Source: Cynocephalus volans (lineage: Eukaryota; Chordata; Mammalia; Dermoptera; Cynocephalidae). From it: 64,000 bases of DNA. The position numbers and the translations under genes were made by a program. Location of the stretch: assembly GCF_027409185.1 (NCBI RefSeq), contig NC_084462.1, forward strand, positions 83,686,179 to 83,750,178, written 5' to 3'. The notes beneath the pieces are model-generated. The model did not search any database and was not told where the DNA came from. It saw only the letters and a program-made list of their open reading frames with translations. Positions 36,301 through 49,062 of this stretch are shown in pieces. How positions within the stretch are numbered: position 1 is the stretch's first letter; every line of letters begins with the position of its first letter.

Positions 36301-38289
36301 CTTGAGTGTGTTGGGAAAGGAAAGGCAGTAACACAATGGCTTCATTCTTTGGCTGCTTTCTTTTCATCAAGGGTTGTGGGGGTTCCTTGAAAGTACACCA
36401 AGAGATGAGAAGAGCTGAGAGTTCTCACGCTAAAGGTGGGAAAGAAGTCATGTTGAGGAGTTCTCGTCATTTCCAAGGAAGTCACGAGAGGCAGAATGAC
36501 AGTGAAATACAATAGACTAGGAGTGTGAGAAGATGCCTGAAAACAGAGTGACGAATGTCTCTAGAGGGAGGGTGCTGGTACTGATGAGCCCTACTTTTTG
36601 GCAGAGGTTTGTCTGGTTGCAGCTGTGACTAGTTGACAGTAAAGAAACAATAAAGGCCCACAGGGCAGCTGTAATAGCAATAAGCAACCTCTACTTTTTA
36701 TGCCATTGACCCTGATATTCAACTACTTGTGAGCTCTTAGCTTCAATCCAGATGGCTGAAGCCACTTTACATACGACTTTTGTATAAGTGTGAAACTATT
36801 GTGCATATTTTAAGGTTTGTAAAGGTATTTAGCAACCAAATACATAAATCTATATCTATTTGCTAAGTACCCAAACTTATTACTTTGGTATATGGAATGA
36901 AAGATAAAAGTTGACACAATCAAAAGAAATGCATATTTGATTTCAGATTAATTGAATGGAGAAAAATGAAAATGCTTTACTCTAACAGTAGCTTTAAACA
37001 GAATAAACTATGGATTTTTCAAAGGATTATCCTTAATCATGCCAAAATGGAGCTTGGAGCAATTATGGGAGATATAGATGTATTATTAATACCAGCTGTA
37101 CCCAGGCTTTGATTATATTTAAAAAAGGCTTAAACTTTTGGCAGATGGTGAACCTGAAAGTTCAAGTAAATCAAAGTTTTTAAATACTTAAGATGTAGGG
37201 AACATTTCTGTTGGAAGAACCCAGATTTTCCCTCCTCAGGGAATACACTGAAACTGGAATTATCTCAGTGATCTCCAATGGTGACCATTTAGAAACTGTT
37301 TCTCTGACTCTTCAAGTTTATCATTTTCCCATTGCATTGTGTTTGTCGAACTATAAACTGGGAGCCTTTTTTGGACACATACAGACTTCCATTACTCTTT
37401 CTTCTCTTTTCTCAACCTTTCTGGATTCTCCTTCTATGGGAACGCTCTTAATGTCATAGTGCAAATGGGCATCTTGGTGGGTGGGAGATTCCTTTTTGCT
37501 ATAGCAGTGTGATCCCACTCTTGATGGATCTGGGGCATGGAAGCAGGAGAAGTAATAGGTTGAAGGTGGTGGAGCTGATAGAATGGTTCCTTACAGCTTC
37601 ACAAGGGCAAAAAATAACCTTTGGCTTGGCGGTGTCACTCAGCAGGACTGCAGACAGAGTGGAGGACGTCAGCACTGCTGTCTCACCCCAGGCTTCTGTA
37701 TTCCAGGGCAAGGTGTTTGCCATGCTTGTTTCCATTCTCGCTAGTAAGAGGAGCAGCATTTATGCCCCTTCAGGAAGTGGGAGGGGTGGGAAGTTCAGGG
37801 CCCCTACCCTGGGAAGTCCTTGATTATCCTTTATCAATGAGGCATTTGTGTTTTATGGGAGAATGTGATTTGAGTTTCACGTGACTACATGCAAATCGGT
37901 GGCAACTGTATGGTTGCAAATATCCAATGTAAATTTTTGGAGTAGGGGAATGAAGTTAAAGATGATGGCGAGGTGAAGAGAAAGAGAAAGATAGAAAAAG
38001 AAATGACGGGGATCAGAATATTACCTGAAAGTAACGTACAGGTGCATATCAACCACCTGCAAACCCATGGGGTCTTTCTAATGGCTTCACAATTGGATGC
38101 TATCCTTAGGAAAACATAAGTGGAGATCACTGACTGGGGATGGATGGAATCACCTAGAATGAGTACACACATTTTTCAGAATGTCTATTAGTTAAAACGA
38201 ATCATTATCAAGGAAAGAGAAGACACAATTTCTTCCTTTAAGGAGAAACCTTTTGTCAAAAGAGAAAAAACCCCCCAAATACAATCAGA
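33361..38289. other. Repeat-poor unclassified DNA (~4.9 kb)
   Basis: No transposon family recognised across almost 5 kb, except for short A-tracts (33671-33690). All open frames are under 90 codons, with none showing a known domain. Region 36640-37150 is AT-rich, complex and non-simple. Either single-copy regulatory or intronic DNA, or repeats too old to see by eye. Confidence 0.4.
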
Positions 38290-38525
38290 AAAGAACTAGC
38301 ATTCATTAAACACTTATTATTTGCTAGAAACTATACTAAATACTTTGCATACACCATATTCATTGCAATACTGAGCTAGGTGTTATTATTATCCATATTT
38401 TACTAATAAAAAACCTAGACTTAAAAGGTTAAACATGTTGCCCAAAGTCACACTGCAATTAAAAGACAGATCTGGAATCTGAATCGAGGACGTGACTTCA
38501 GATCCCGAACCCTTAGTCACTTGTG
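38290..38525 (-). repeat. MIR SINE, nearly complete
   Basis: Antisense MIR in order: 'cattaaacacttattatttg', 'aggtgttattattatccata', 'ttttactaataaaaaaccta', 'aaggttaaacatgttgccca', 'aagtcacactgcaatt', and 'cagatcccgaacccttagtc'. Confidence 0.8.
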
Positions 38526-39192
38526 CTTTCTATCTCATGGACACCTTCAGTGCCCTTGTGTTGTTCATTAGGCAATAAACCCATCTTTGCAAGCACCGTG
38601 TGTTGAACAGCTGGAACGTGGAGGCTAGTTAGCACTGCTTGGCTGCTAAGAGTCAGAAGGGGCTGAAGAGGGGTGGCTTTATGGCCAGAAGATATTTAAA
38701 GAGGCAGGGAGAAAACGTGAATTGGTCCTATGCAGAGGCAGTTGAACCATTTCCTGGAGTGATTCTACTTCTTCATTTCCTCTTTTTTAAAAAAGCAATT
38801 TTCTTAATTTGCTAGACCATCTCTAATTATGGGACTTATAGATTATAGAATAGATTCATTCTATTAAAAATGTAAGTTTTAATGGTGCAATCTTAAGAGG
38901 CTCAAACAGCAAATAACAATTAGCTCTGTGGCTGTTGGCCAAGCAGTGCTAAAGTCTGACTTGGTCTAATATTTCACCTGGCCGACTGTAGGATGGACTT
39001 CTCCTGCAGTGATTTGCCTTGCATCTTGACTCTCAGCAGTAAATCTCTCTACCAGAAAAATGTACAACTATCTGGACCTCTTCTTCTTGCACCAGTTGGT
39101 TTTAATGACACTTGGTCTTTCTTATAATTTTCCAAAGTGACATGTTGTTGATGTGGTGACTGTTCATTTATTCACTCACTTAGCCACTTAGT
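38526..39192. other. Unclassified DNA
   Basis: No repeat or exon supported. Confidence 0.35.
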
Positions 39193-39310
39193 CCTTCCAT
39201 CTTCCCTCCTTCTTCTCTCCTCTCTCCCTACCTTCCATCCATCCTACTTTCTCTCCCCCTTCACTACCTACCTCTCTTCAACAACAATTTTTTCTTTTCT
39301 TCCCTTCAAC
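39193..39310. repeat. Polypyrimidine tract
   Basis: About 110 bases almost entirely C and T (ccttccatcttccctccttc and similar) with only scattered A. It is low-complexity. Confidence 0.85.
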
Positions 39311-39319
39311 AAACAACTC

Positions 39320-39900
39320 ATGGTTTCTGAAGAAATGCTAGACACTGTACTAAGTATTGTGGGGGATACCTAGATAGGTGAATGAATGCATATTACGACT
39401 GTTTTGTTCATCCACTCAATAAATATTTATTCAGTACCTACGGTGTGCCAGCTTTATCTTGCAAGCAGGCACACAACGGGAAAGAGCAGGGTACACAATA
39501 AAGTCTCTTTTCTTAGGGAGTTGTATTCCAGGGTGTGTGTTAGGAGACAGTCAAAAAAACCCTTGAATCAAATAAATACATCATATGTCAAGTAGCATAT
39601 GACAGCTATGAATAAAAATAAGGCAGGGAGGAGAGACGATGAGGATAGAGAGACTATTATTTTTATATAAGCTGGTTAGGGAAGGCCTCTCTGATAAAAT
39701 GACTTTAGAGCAGAGACACATTTATATGAGAAAAGGGCAAATACTAAGGCCTTCAGGGAACTCACTTCTAACAAGGAGAAAGGGTATAAAGGTTAATAAC
39801 TGTAACAAGATAGAAAGGGGGCAAGAGCTGTGAGGGGGGTGGAGGAAGAGCTACTGGATGAGCTCAGAGGAAGGGAAGATGATGGCCTCCTGGGGATGGG
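39320..39900 (-). repeat. Ancient repeat with antisense L2-like start
   Basis: 'gctagacactgtactaagta', 'tcaataaatatttattcagt' and 'acctacggtgtgccagcttt' look like the reverse of an L2 3' end. It continues with 'gggaaggcctctctgataaa' and 'agagcagagacacatttata', a text common in mammalian interspersed repeats whose family I cannot name. Confidence 0.5.
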
Positions 39901-41989
39901 GCACTGTGGAGAGCTAGTCCCACTTCATAGGGGGTAACTCACGCACTCTAACACCTCATAGCAAAGCCATTTCCTCCAGTCCGTCTTCTGAAGAGTGACC
40001 AGGCTCCTCAGTTATGAAACAGGCTGTAGACCTTAATCAAGGTGCCCTTTGGTTAAGATGCTGAGATTCTAATAAAGATGGAAACAGGTCACATCACCTG
40101 TCTACTTTTTCTTCTGGTTTTAGACTCCTCCAAATCACGTTTCTTATTTAGAAGAAGACTAAGCTTCTGGTCTTGCCCAGTGTTGGCCACCAAAAGCAAG
40201 AAGGCAAAGGGAGTGCTCTTGTGTTTAGATAACTGTGCCTTGTGCCCAGGTTTGGGATGTCTCTGTATTTACTAGCTTTGGTCAGCTTGGCAAGGTCCTA
40301 GCTCTTTTCCTAGAATGCAAATACCCCAGGGAGAAAGGAAACACTTTTACACAGCATCAGCTCACATTTGGCTATTAGCCAGAGATAGTGCAAACGAGGC
40401 ACTATGAAAATGAAACAGAAGATTATATAATTCTTTTCTTTTTTAAATAGGATGGTGGTAAGAAGGGGATGTAGGACACCAAATAGGGAAGTAATAAATG
40501 GAAAGAGTATGGGGTGGGGCAAAGGATGGAAGAAGGAGAAAAAAAGGAAATTAATTTCACAGAACAGATGTATCCAAATCTTAAAACTGATCCAGTGAAG
40601 ATCTCTTGGGATATAGCTATAGATATATTTAGAAGAGACAAATACCTTGATGAGCTACTTGAAGCAAAGGTGGTACCACAGAGTGGTGCGTGGGGGTCTG
40701 CAGGAGCCAAGGCAGGCTCGTGGCAGCCGATGTCGTGTGCCTTGGTAATGAACAGGGCTTAAAGGGGGCAGAGGTTGGAGGGAGAGACAAAATAAAAGGG
40801 GGAAAGAGGGAGAGACAAAAGAGAGGGGAAGGAGGTGAGAGGAGAAGCAAAAACACAGAAAGAAGCTGGTGGCCAAGTCAAGGAAACGGCCAAGGCACCT
40901 TTAGCAATGCAAAGATTTATTGAATTTTAAATTATTTCTCTTGCCACAATGTAGATTTTCTTGCCAAATCCCTCAGTAATATTTTCTATTTATTCAAAAT
41001 GCCTTGATTGGAGGGCACATTGGGTAAAAATGAAAGACAAGAACAACCCAGGACGGAGCAGGACTGAGCCGGGTGAGAGTGGACGGTGAGGGGAGCCCTG
41101 ACCTCGGGTGCTCCTCAGCAGAGGCAGAAGCAGAGCAGACCTCAGAGACCCGCCTCCGCTGCTGCCCCAGAAACGGGCAGAGTCCTGGGGATGCACTGGG
41201 TTTTTCTACAACCCATACGTGGAGATTTTAATCTATCTTTATCTAGATACTAAGAAATAGGTCAATGCCAGCTGATATCTGGATTAAATACATTAAAAAA
41301 AACTATTATACATTTTCATTAGGATGTTAGTGAATCAGAATTTTTGAAGTGAGGGTGACAGCTGAAACCCCCGGTGTTCTGCATAAAGGGGAAGAGAATG
41401 TTTGAAGTGTAGCACTAAGTGGTTCTTTCTTGTAATAAACGGGCACAAAGCTCTCTTTAGTGAAGAATTACCTTATTTGTCTGTATCTCAGGAGGGTCTT
41501 TCACAAAAGTGGATCTTTGCTGTGGGGACCCTGGAAGTGGAGGTTTCTATGCTGTTATTTCTTTTCATAGCTCTGAGTGCACATTTGTCACCTTTGAATG
41601 TCCTACTCAATTTCCCTGCTTTTGAAGCTGTGGAAAACCCCAGCTATCAATAGAGGGAAAACTTGCATAAGACTGAGCAGAGAGATGGCTGCTTTTTACA
41701 ATGCTCTTTGATTTCAATACTGACTAACCAAGAACGCCGTCTCTATCTTGAAGGTTAGGTGCTAGCACGGAGAGAGGCAGGTATTGAAGAAGATTGTGTC
41801 AGGAGGGGCACAGACTGTAACATCAGAGGACTCTGAAGTTCCCTGGAGGACTGTAACCTAGAGTCTTCTTTCACAAAAGCGATTTTAAAAAGATTTTGTA
41901 AAATTCGATGAGTGAGGTTTCTGAAAAATATAAAGTTGAGAAATTAGTACAAGGAGAAATTTGAAATAGCAATCAAAGACCTTCACCTC
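39901..41989. other. Unclassified DNA
   Basis: No transposon recognised. A purine-rich tract lies at about 40770-40865, and a locally GC-rich, CpG-containing block lies at 41045-41200. Overlapping minus frames at 40629-40876 are mirror images of the purine tract and not genes. Confidence 0.35.
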
Positions 41990-42280
41990 ATCCTAACTTC
42001 CCAAAAGCCCCCAGACAAAGTTGGCTTTATGGGAGCATTCTACCAGATTTTCAAGGGAAGAAATTACTGTTTTATATCAGTTTTAGAAATAAAGAGGAGA
42101 AGTTTCCTAATTTATTTTATAAGGCTGGTATGACCTCAAAGCCAGATAAAGGTGGCCCAAGGAAATGTACTTATAGGTCCATTTTACTTATGACCTGCAT
42201 GTGAAAATCCTAAATAACTATTATATAACTAACTCCATCAGTGTATACAAATATCATAATCAAGTAAGGATAGTTTAGTT
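41990..42280 (+). mobile_element. Old L1 ORF2 fragment, sense
   Basis: Follows the reverse-transcriptase start region of L1 ORF2: 'gacaaagttggctttatggg' (PDSFTGE-like), 'agcattctaccagattttca', 'cctaatttattttataaggc' and 'catcagtgtatacaaatatc'. Heavily decayed. Confidence 0.6.
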
Positions 42281-42954
42281 GCCAGTGTTAGGTCTCCCCC
42301 CACCCCATTCTTCCCCCCTTTCCTTTTCTCTTTCTCTTTCAATTAATGAAATCTTCAAAAGGGCACAGATTTGGGTATCCTAAACTCTCTGGTTTCTTCT
42401 TTGTCACTTCTGAAACTCTTGTCACATCTTCCTGTCTTCAACGGTGTATTCCTGAGACTCAACAAATACAACATCTGAAACCTCTCTCAGTTCCCTACTT
42501 CCCTAGATCTCAGCCACTAGGACAACTGCTTGTTGAAGAAATGCACTGGCATTCAATTCTCCAACTTCTTTCTTGGAATTGTGTAAATGGAAATAGCATC
42601 GGAGAACCCAGATTTCTGGAAAAACAGTAAGAAGATAACAACGTTGCAACTTTTTTGTTAGGAGAGAATTTTGGGGAAAAACACAGAAATGAGCTAAATT
42701 TGATTCACTTGCAAACATGTATATTGGACTCCTGCACATCACTTTCTTTCTTGATTTATGTGACAATTGTATATTTTTGCCCCTCACAATACAGAGAAAA
42801 TCAGAAGTAGAGAGTAAAATAGAAGATGGATAAGGGGCAAAGTTTCTTATAGGGATGTTCCTGTTTCTTTCTATAAGAAAATACAAGTGTTATGTTGAGA
42901 AATTACCAAGTGTGTATATTTTGTATGCTTGTTTATTTTTAGGTAGTGTTAATT
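42281..42954. other. Unclassified DNA
   Basis: The antisense frame 42503-42886 (127 codons) has no recognised product. No repeat family is visible. Confidence 0.35.
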
Positions 42955-43420
42955 TTACTTCAGGTTTATTGAAGTGTAATATATACAAAACAAATATCAC
43001 CATGTCTAATGTACAGTTCAATGAGTTTTAACAAATTTATATTGTCATATAACAATCACCACAATCAAGGTATAGGACATTTCCACGTTATCAAAAAGTT
43101 CTCTCTTGCTCCTTTGCGGTTAAGCCTCTCCCTATCCTACTTGCTGTTTGCTTTCTCTAGAATGTTATGTAAATGAAATTATAGAGTATGCGTTTTTTGG
43201 GTATTGGGTTTCTTTCTCTAGCATAATGCTCTGGATATTCATCCAAGTTGTTCATTCTTTTTATTGCCGAGTAATAGATATTCCAGTATATTGTGTCCCA
43301 CAATTTGTTTATCCATTCTCCGTTGATGAGCATTTGAGTTGTTCCAGTTTTTAACTATTATGAAATAAAGCTGCTATTAATGTTCACACATAGGTCTTTG
43401 TGTGAGCATATGTTTTTCTT
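42955..43420 (-). mobile_element. Old L1 3' end, antisense
   Basis: 'ttattgaagtgtaatatata', 'gtacagttcaatgagtttta' and 'caatcaccacaatcaaggta' are the reverse complement of an old L1M-type 3' UTR, followed by the 'ggatattcatccaagttgtt' section. It ends where a second L1 (43425 on) begins with similar text, so two elements abut. Confidence 0.75.
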
Positions 43421-43424
43421 ATTT

Positions 43425-46400
43425 TATATGGCTGAATAGTATTTTATTATGTATATACTACTTTAAAAAATCCATTCATCCATTAATGGGCACTTCAGTT
43501 GTTTCAAGCTGCAATGAACATGGGAGTGCAAATATCTCTTAGACTTGCTGATTTCAATTCCTTTGGATATATGCCCGGAAGTGAGATTGCTGGATCATAT
43601 GTTGATTTTATTTTTAGTTTTTTGAGGAATGGCCATTCTGTTTTCCATAAAGCCTGTACAAATGTACATTCCCACCAACAGTGTTCAAGGGTTGCCTTTT
43701 CTTCACATCCTCACCAAAACTTGTTATCTTTCATCTTTTTGATAGTAGCCATCCTAACAGACAGAAGGTGATATCTAATTGTGGTTGTAATTGTCATTTC
43801 CCTGATGACTAGTGATGTTGAGCTTTTTTCATATACCTGTTGGCCATTTGTCTGTCTTCTTTTGAGAAATGTCTGTGCAGGTCCTTTTCCTGTTTTTAAA
43901 TCAGGTTATTTGTTTTCTTGTTATTGATTAATTTAAATTTCTTATATATTTTGGATATTAGCCCCTTATCCTATGTATGATTTGCAAATATTTTCTCCAA
44001 GTCTGTAAGTTGTATCTTCACTCTGTTGTTTTCCTTGCTGTGCAGAAGTTTTTTAGGTTGCTGTGATCCCATTTGTATATTTTTGCTTTGTTGCCTGTGC
44101 TTTTGGGTAACCCTCAAGAAACCATTTTCCACATCAATGTCATATAACTTTTTCTCTGTGTTTTCTTGTAGTTTACCATTTCAGATTTTACTTTTGAGTC
44201 TTTAATCCATTTTGAGTTGATTTTTATATATAGTTTTGAGATAGGGGTCTAATTTCATTCTTGTGCATGTGGAATCCAGTTTTCCCAGTACCCTTTATTG
44301 AGGAGAATGTCTTTTCCCCATTGTGTGTTATTTCCCCCTTTGTCAAACATCAGTTGGCTGTAAACGCATGGGCTCTCTATTGGTCTATGTGTTTGTTCTA
44401 ATGCCAGTGCCATGCTGTTTTGATTACTACAGCTTTTATAGCTTTGTAGTATATTTTGAAGTCAAGTAGTCTGATTTCTCTGGAATTCTTTTTTTTCTTT
44501 TTTTCCCCCTCAAGATTGTTTTGGTTATTCAGAGTCTTTTTGTGGTTACATATGAATTTTAGAATTGATTTTTCTATTTCTGTGAAAAATGATGGAATTT
44601 CTAAAGGGATTGCATTGAATCTGTAGATTGTTTTTGATAGTATGGACATTATTACAATATCATTTCTTCTAATCCATGAACACAGGATATCTCCATTTAT
44701 CTGAGTCTTCAATTTCTTTCATCAGTGTTTTATAGTTTTCAGTGTAGAGATCTTTCATCTCCTTGGTTAAATTTATTCCTTTTTATTTTTCTTTGTAGCT
44801 ATTGTAAATGGGACTGTTTCTTAATTTCTTTTTCAGATAGTTTGCTAGCATATAGCGTATAGAAATGCTGCTCATTTTTGTATGTTGTTTTTGTATCCTG
44901 CAACTTTACTAAATTTGTTTACTAGTTCTAATAGGTTTTTTGTTTGTTTGTTTGCAGATTCATTAGGGTTTTCTATATACAACATTATGTCATCTGCAAA
45001 CAGGGACAATTTAAGTTCTTCCTATCCATTTTGAATGCCCTTTATTTCTTTCTCTTGCCAAATTGCTCTGGCTAGGAATTTCAGTATTGTGTTAAATAGA
45101 AGTGATGAGAGTGGTTGTCTTTGTCTTGTTCCAGATCTCAGAGAAAAAGCCTTAAACTTTTTCCTGTTGAGTATGATGTTAGCTGTAGGTTTGTCATACG
45201 TGGCCTTTATTGTGTTGAGGTACATTCCTTCTATACCTAATTTGTTGTTTTTTTTTTTTTTAATGATAAAAGGGTGTTGAATTTTGTCAAATGCTTCTGC
45301 TTCTGGCAAGATGTTCATATAGTTTTTGTCCTTTATTCTGTGGTGTATAATGTTTATAGATTTGTGTATATTGATCTATTCTTGCATCCCTGAGATAAAT
45401 CTCACTTGCTCATGGTGAATGATCTTTTTAATGTGCTGCTGATTTCATTTTGCTAGTATTTGGTTGAGAGTTTTTGCATTTATAATTTTCATCTGTTGAA
45501 GAGACTGTCCTTTTCCCATTGTGTGTTCTTGTCACCTTTGCTGAAAATCATTTTAATGTTACAGATTTTGCACCTATAATCTGTAACTTTCTTTTTTCTT
45601 TTTTTGTAGTGTCCTGTCTGGCTGTGGTATCAGGGTAATACTGATCTTACAGAACGAGTTTGAAAGTATTCCCTTTTCTTCAGTTTTTTAGAAGAGTTTG
45701 AGAAGGCTTGGTTTTAGTTCTTTAAATGTTTGGTAGAATTCTGTGTGGACATAGGTTTTCAATTTCTTGTTTTAATATCTGGAAGTGGAATTACTGGGTC
45801 ATTTGGTAAGTATATATTTAACTTTATAAGAAACTGCCAAAATATTTTCCAAAACGATTGTATCATTTTGTACTCTTAACAGCAATGCATGAGAATTTTA
45901 AACTTTACCTGTTCTAATGGGTGTGTTTATGAGTGATATTTGTAGCTATCTTTGCTTATGTCATTGTCTGGATTTTCAGTAATGGTAATACTTGCCTCAT
46001 AAAATACTTTGGGAAGGAGTTCTTTCTCTTTTTCTGGAAGAGTCCTTCCTTCCTTCCTTCCTTCCTTCCTTCCTTCCTTCCTTCCTTCCTTCCTTCCTTC
46101 CTTCCTTCCTTCCTTCCTTCCTTCCTTCCTTCCTTCCTTCCTTCCTTCCTTCCTTCCTTCCTTCCTTCCTTGGTTGGTTGAATTCACCAGTGAAGCCATC
46201 AGTTCCTGGCTTTTCTTTTCCAGGAAAGTTTTAAACTATGAACTAAATTTCACTAATGAATTTAGGGCTAGTCAAATAATTTATTTCTTCTTGAGTGAGC
46301 TTCAGTAGTTTATATATTTAAAAACATTTTTTTCCATTTTTATCTTAGTTGTCAAAATTTGGCATAGAGTTTTTCATTACATTCCCTTATTATCATTTTA

Positions 46401-46545
46401 ATGTCTGTAGAGTCTGTAGTAATGTCCTTTCATCCCTGATATGGGTAATTTGTCTTTCCTTTTGTTTTCTTGATTGGTCTGGTTTATACAATTTATTGAT
46501 CTTTTCAAAGAACTAGCTTTTTGTTTCACTAATTTTTCTCTGGTA
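43425..46545 (-). mobile_element. Old L1 ORF2 body, antisense, rearranged
   Basis: Minus-strand ORF2 remnants in order from C-terminus to pre-RT. 44398-44712 carries '[20 protein letters not shown]'; 45022-45318 carries '[20 protein letters not shown]'; 46170-46545 is pre-RT sequence. The stretch 45490-45960 contains out-of-order L1 pieces (a second 'tgaagagactgtccttttcc' block and 'aaactgccaaaatattttcc'), so it is composite. A (CCTT)n run is embedded. Not coding. Confidence 0.85.
46046..46171. repeat. (CCTT)n microsatellite, ~31 units
   Basis: About 125 bases of almost uninterrupted cctt units. The flanks are L1 ORF2 ('tttttctggaagag' on one side, 'gaattcaccagtgaagccat' on the other), so it expanded within or replaced part of an old L1. 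All open frames across it are artefacts. Confidence 0.98.
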
Positions 46546-47435
46546 TGAGAACTGGAACAGGAAGGCAAGATGTCCCCTTGTTCATCCTCAGTTGGGAATA
46601 TGCACATTAGATGACTCAATTTTTTTTTTGCCACTCTGCACATACACACTGTGAAAGTGCCCCAAGTATTGATTTTGGGGTTATAAATAAATTTTAGCAA
46701 GTAGTCAAATTTGTAAATATGGAATTCATGAACCATGAGAATCAATTGCAATTTAGTCTACTATTAATATGAGTACAGAAGGGTCTTGGCAAGGCATGAT
46801 CTGGGGAGGGGCAGTGGGAGACCGTGCATTCCAGAGTCCATATAAAAGTGAACAGAGCATTACTATTTCCTTCCAGTGCTGAGGTGTGGAAGAAAGAAAG
46901 AACTGTAGCTGCTCCTCAACAGGACCCTGCCTATGGATATCTGGGCTAGGTATTCACTTAGTTACAAAAGTACTTGGACAGAAGTGAAATAAGATGTTCT
47001 TCCACAGCTTCAAGTGTGTTTCATTGTTTGGGAACCACACTTTGTATTATACATTATGAATTGACCTTAAAAAATAAATTCTCTAATTATGTTATAAATT
47101 GCATTTTTGTCATTAATTCCTTTATTATAAACAATTTATGATCATTTTTGTAGTCATATATTTATGACTACAAAAATTTTAGAATGTCTTCATTTTATAA
47201 TAAACCTCAAACATGTAAGTGGCCAGGCCTTGCTTGACTTCTGAGAGCCTCTCCTTTTTCCTTTGGTTGAGGAGGAAGAAGAGGGAGGGAGGAATGAATG
47301 AAAGGGACAGGCAGTGAATGTTTGATGTGGAAAGCTGTCAGCATAAGGTGACCTTGAACTCCAGCAGAGGGGTACATCAAAGCTACATCTGAAATGAGAG
47401 ATGGACTGAGGGGTTGTGATGCTGGATACCTGAGG
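46546..47435. other. Unclassified DNA including a perfect hairpin
   Basis: No transposon recognised. A 15-base perfect inverted repeat with a 4-base spacer lies at 47144-47177. Confidence 0.4.
47144..47177. repeat. Perfect 15-bp inverted repeat, 4-nt loop
   Basis: Arm 47144-47158 (atttttgtagtcata) is exactly complementary to 47163-47177, with loop tatt. The flanks are not complementary. It could be the remnant of a small palindromic element or chance in AT-rich DNA. Confidence 0.85.
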
Positions 47436-47665
47436 CAGCTTCCACAGTATTATTACCTCTAAGGCTTAAGGATTTTAAGCACCTTGTCCAAGATCACACA
47501 ATATTTAAGTGATAGACCAGCATTGTATAGGAATATTTATAATTTTACTGGGAGTCAAAAACCTGGATCAAGTCTTGCTTTACCACTAGTTAGCTTTGCA
47601 AACCTGTACAAGTTATTTAAGCTGTGCTGATCGGTGTCTTTATTTGTAAAAGGTGAAGTTGGAAT
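47436..47665. repeat. MIR fragments (antisense then sense)
   Basis: 47440-47525 reads as antisense MIR ('accttgtccaagatcacaca'). 47553-47660 reads as sense MIR ('ggatcaagtcttgctttacc', 'aagttatttaagctgtgctg'). They are two separate old insertions. Confidence 0.55.
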
Positions 47666-48214
47666 CCTCGGGGTCCTTACCATGATATGAATTTATTTAA
47701 TTTTAAAAGTAGTAGAATCTAGAGAACTGAATAAGCTGGGAAGATGCTTGTTTCTTACTTGAATAGAAAGAATATTTTCTTTTCTATCAGAGCCCAAATA
47801 ACTTTCCATGTTAAATAGAGAAAGTAGATCCTATCAAGTATTTATAGAAACTGCAGATTGCTCAGACACAATCCAATACCTCATTTGATACTGGCAAGAG
47901 GCAAATGATGCCTCAAACCTTAATAAATACTTAAGCCAATTGAATGAACAATGGAATGTCTGAAAGCAGCTCAAGTTCAAAGAAAGCCACACATTTTTTG
48001 AATGATGTAACTTTGGGGGCTACTTGAGAAAATTAATAAGTTGTCCTAAAATCTTCATAGTTAAGGTCTAAACCATGCATCCTTGTAAATGCACTTTTTG
48101 TAGTCATTAGTGATGTATCTTGGATCTATAATAACTACAGAAAGAAGAGAAATGGCCAACTGGGAATTGTTGACATTAGCTCTTGGTGAGGACGCATGAC
48201 CATCATGGAGCCCT
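47666..48214. other. Unclassified DNA
   Basis: Nothing supported. Confidence 0.3.
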
Positions 48215-49045
48215 ATGGTCTTGTTTTTGTTCCTGTCTTTTTATTTTGAAAAATTTCAAGCACCAGAAAAGTTGAAGGAATAGTGCAGTGAACATTTGTA
48301 TACCCTCCATCTATATTCAACAATTGTTAATATTTTGCCATATTTGCTTTATCCTTTTCTATATCTAATATTGGTGGAACCATTTGAAAGTAAGATGCAG
48401 ATACTATAAATCACTCCTCTGTACATCATCATGTGTCAACTTAAGAATATTTTCCTACAATAGACTATTATCTAAATGAACAATAGTTCTATGATATTTA
48501 ATACCCACTCCATATTCAAATTTCCCCATTTGTCCCCAAATGTAATTTATATTTCTATTTTTTGAATCAGGATATAATTAAGGTACACACATTGCATTTG
48601 GATTTTATGGATATTTAGTGTCTCAATCTAGAACATTTATCCACTTTTTTCTTGGATTGACTTTTAAAGAGTCCTAACCAGTTGTCATGTAAAATATCCC
48701 CAATTCTGGATTTTTTCTGATTGCTTCCTCATGGTAATATTGAACTTGTACTGCTATTTCCTTTTTGTCTGTAAATCGAAAGTTAGGCCTAGAGGCTTGA
48801 TTAGATTCAGGCTAAACATTTTGGCAAGAATATTTCACACATATTGTATACTTTGTATTGCACCATGTAATGATACATGCAAAGTCAGGTTGTCCTATTA
48901 GAAACTCAAGGTTGTTCACTTGGGTAAGGTGGTGACTACCAGATCGCTCCTTTGAAAAGGTATGTTTTTTCCTTTGCAATTTGTAAGTAATCTGTGGAGA
49001 GAGACTTTTACTCAATGGTTTTAGCAACCATTAAGGATCCTTGTC
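48215..49045 (-). mobile_element. Old L1 3' end, antisense
   Basis: Reverse complement of a common old L1M/L1ME-type terminal sequence: 'ttttgaaaaatttcaagcac', 'tcaacaattgttaatatttt', 'tccatattcaaatttcccca', 'cacacattgcatttggattt', 'gtctcaatctagaacattta', 'aggcttgattagattcaggc', 'ttcacttgggtaaggtggtg'. The poly(A) end lies on the low-coordinate side. No ORF remains. Confidence 0.7.
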
Positions 49046-49062
49046 TAAATCAATTTTTAGGG

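Noticed and set aside
40629-40923. Minus frames rich in Leu/Pro/Ser and a plus frame rich in Gly/Lys/Arg
   Set aside because: Both are readings of the same purine-rich tract at 40770-40865.
45927-46308. Overlapping frames rich in FLPS or KEGR repeats
   Set aside because: They are translations of the (CCTT)n microsatellite in different frames, not proteins.
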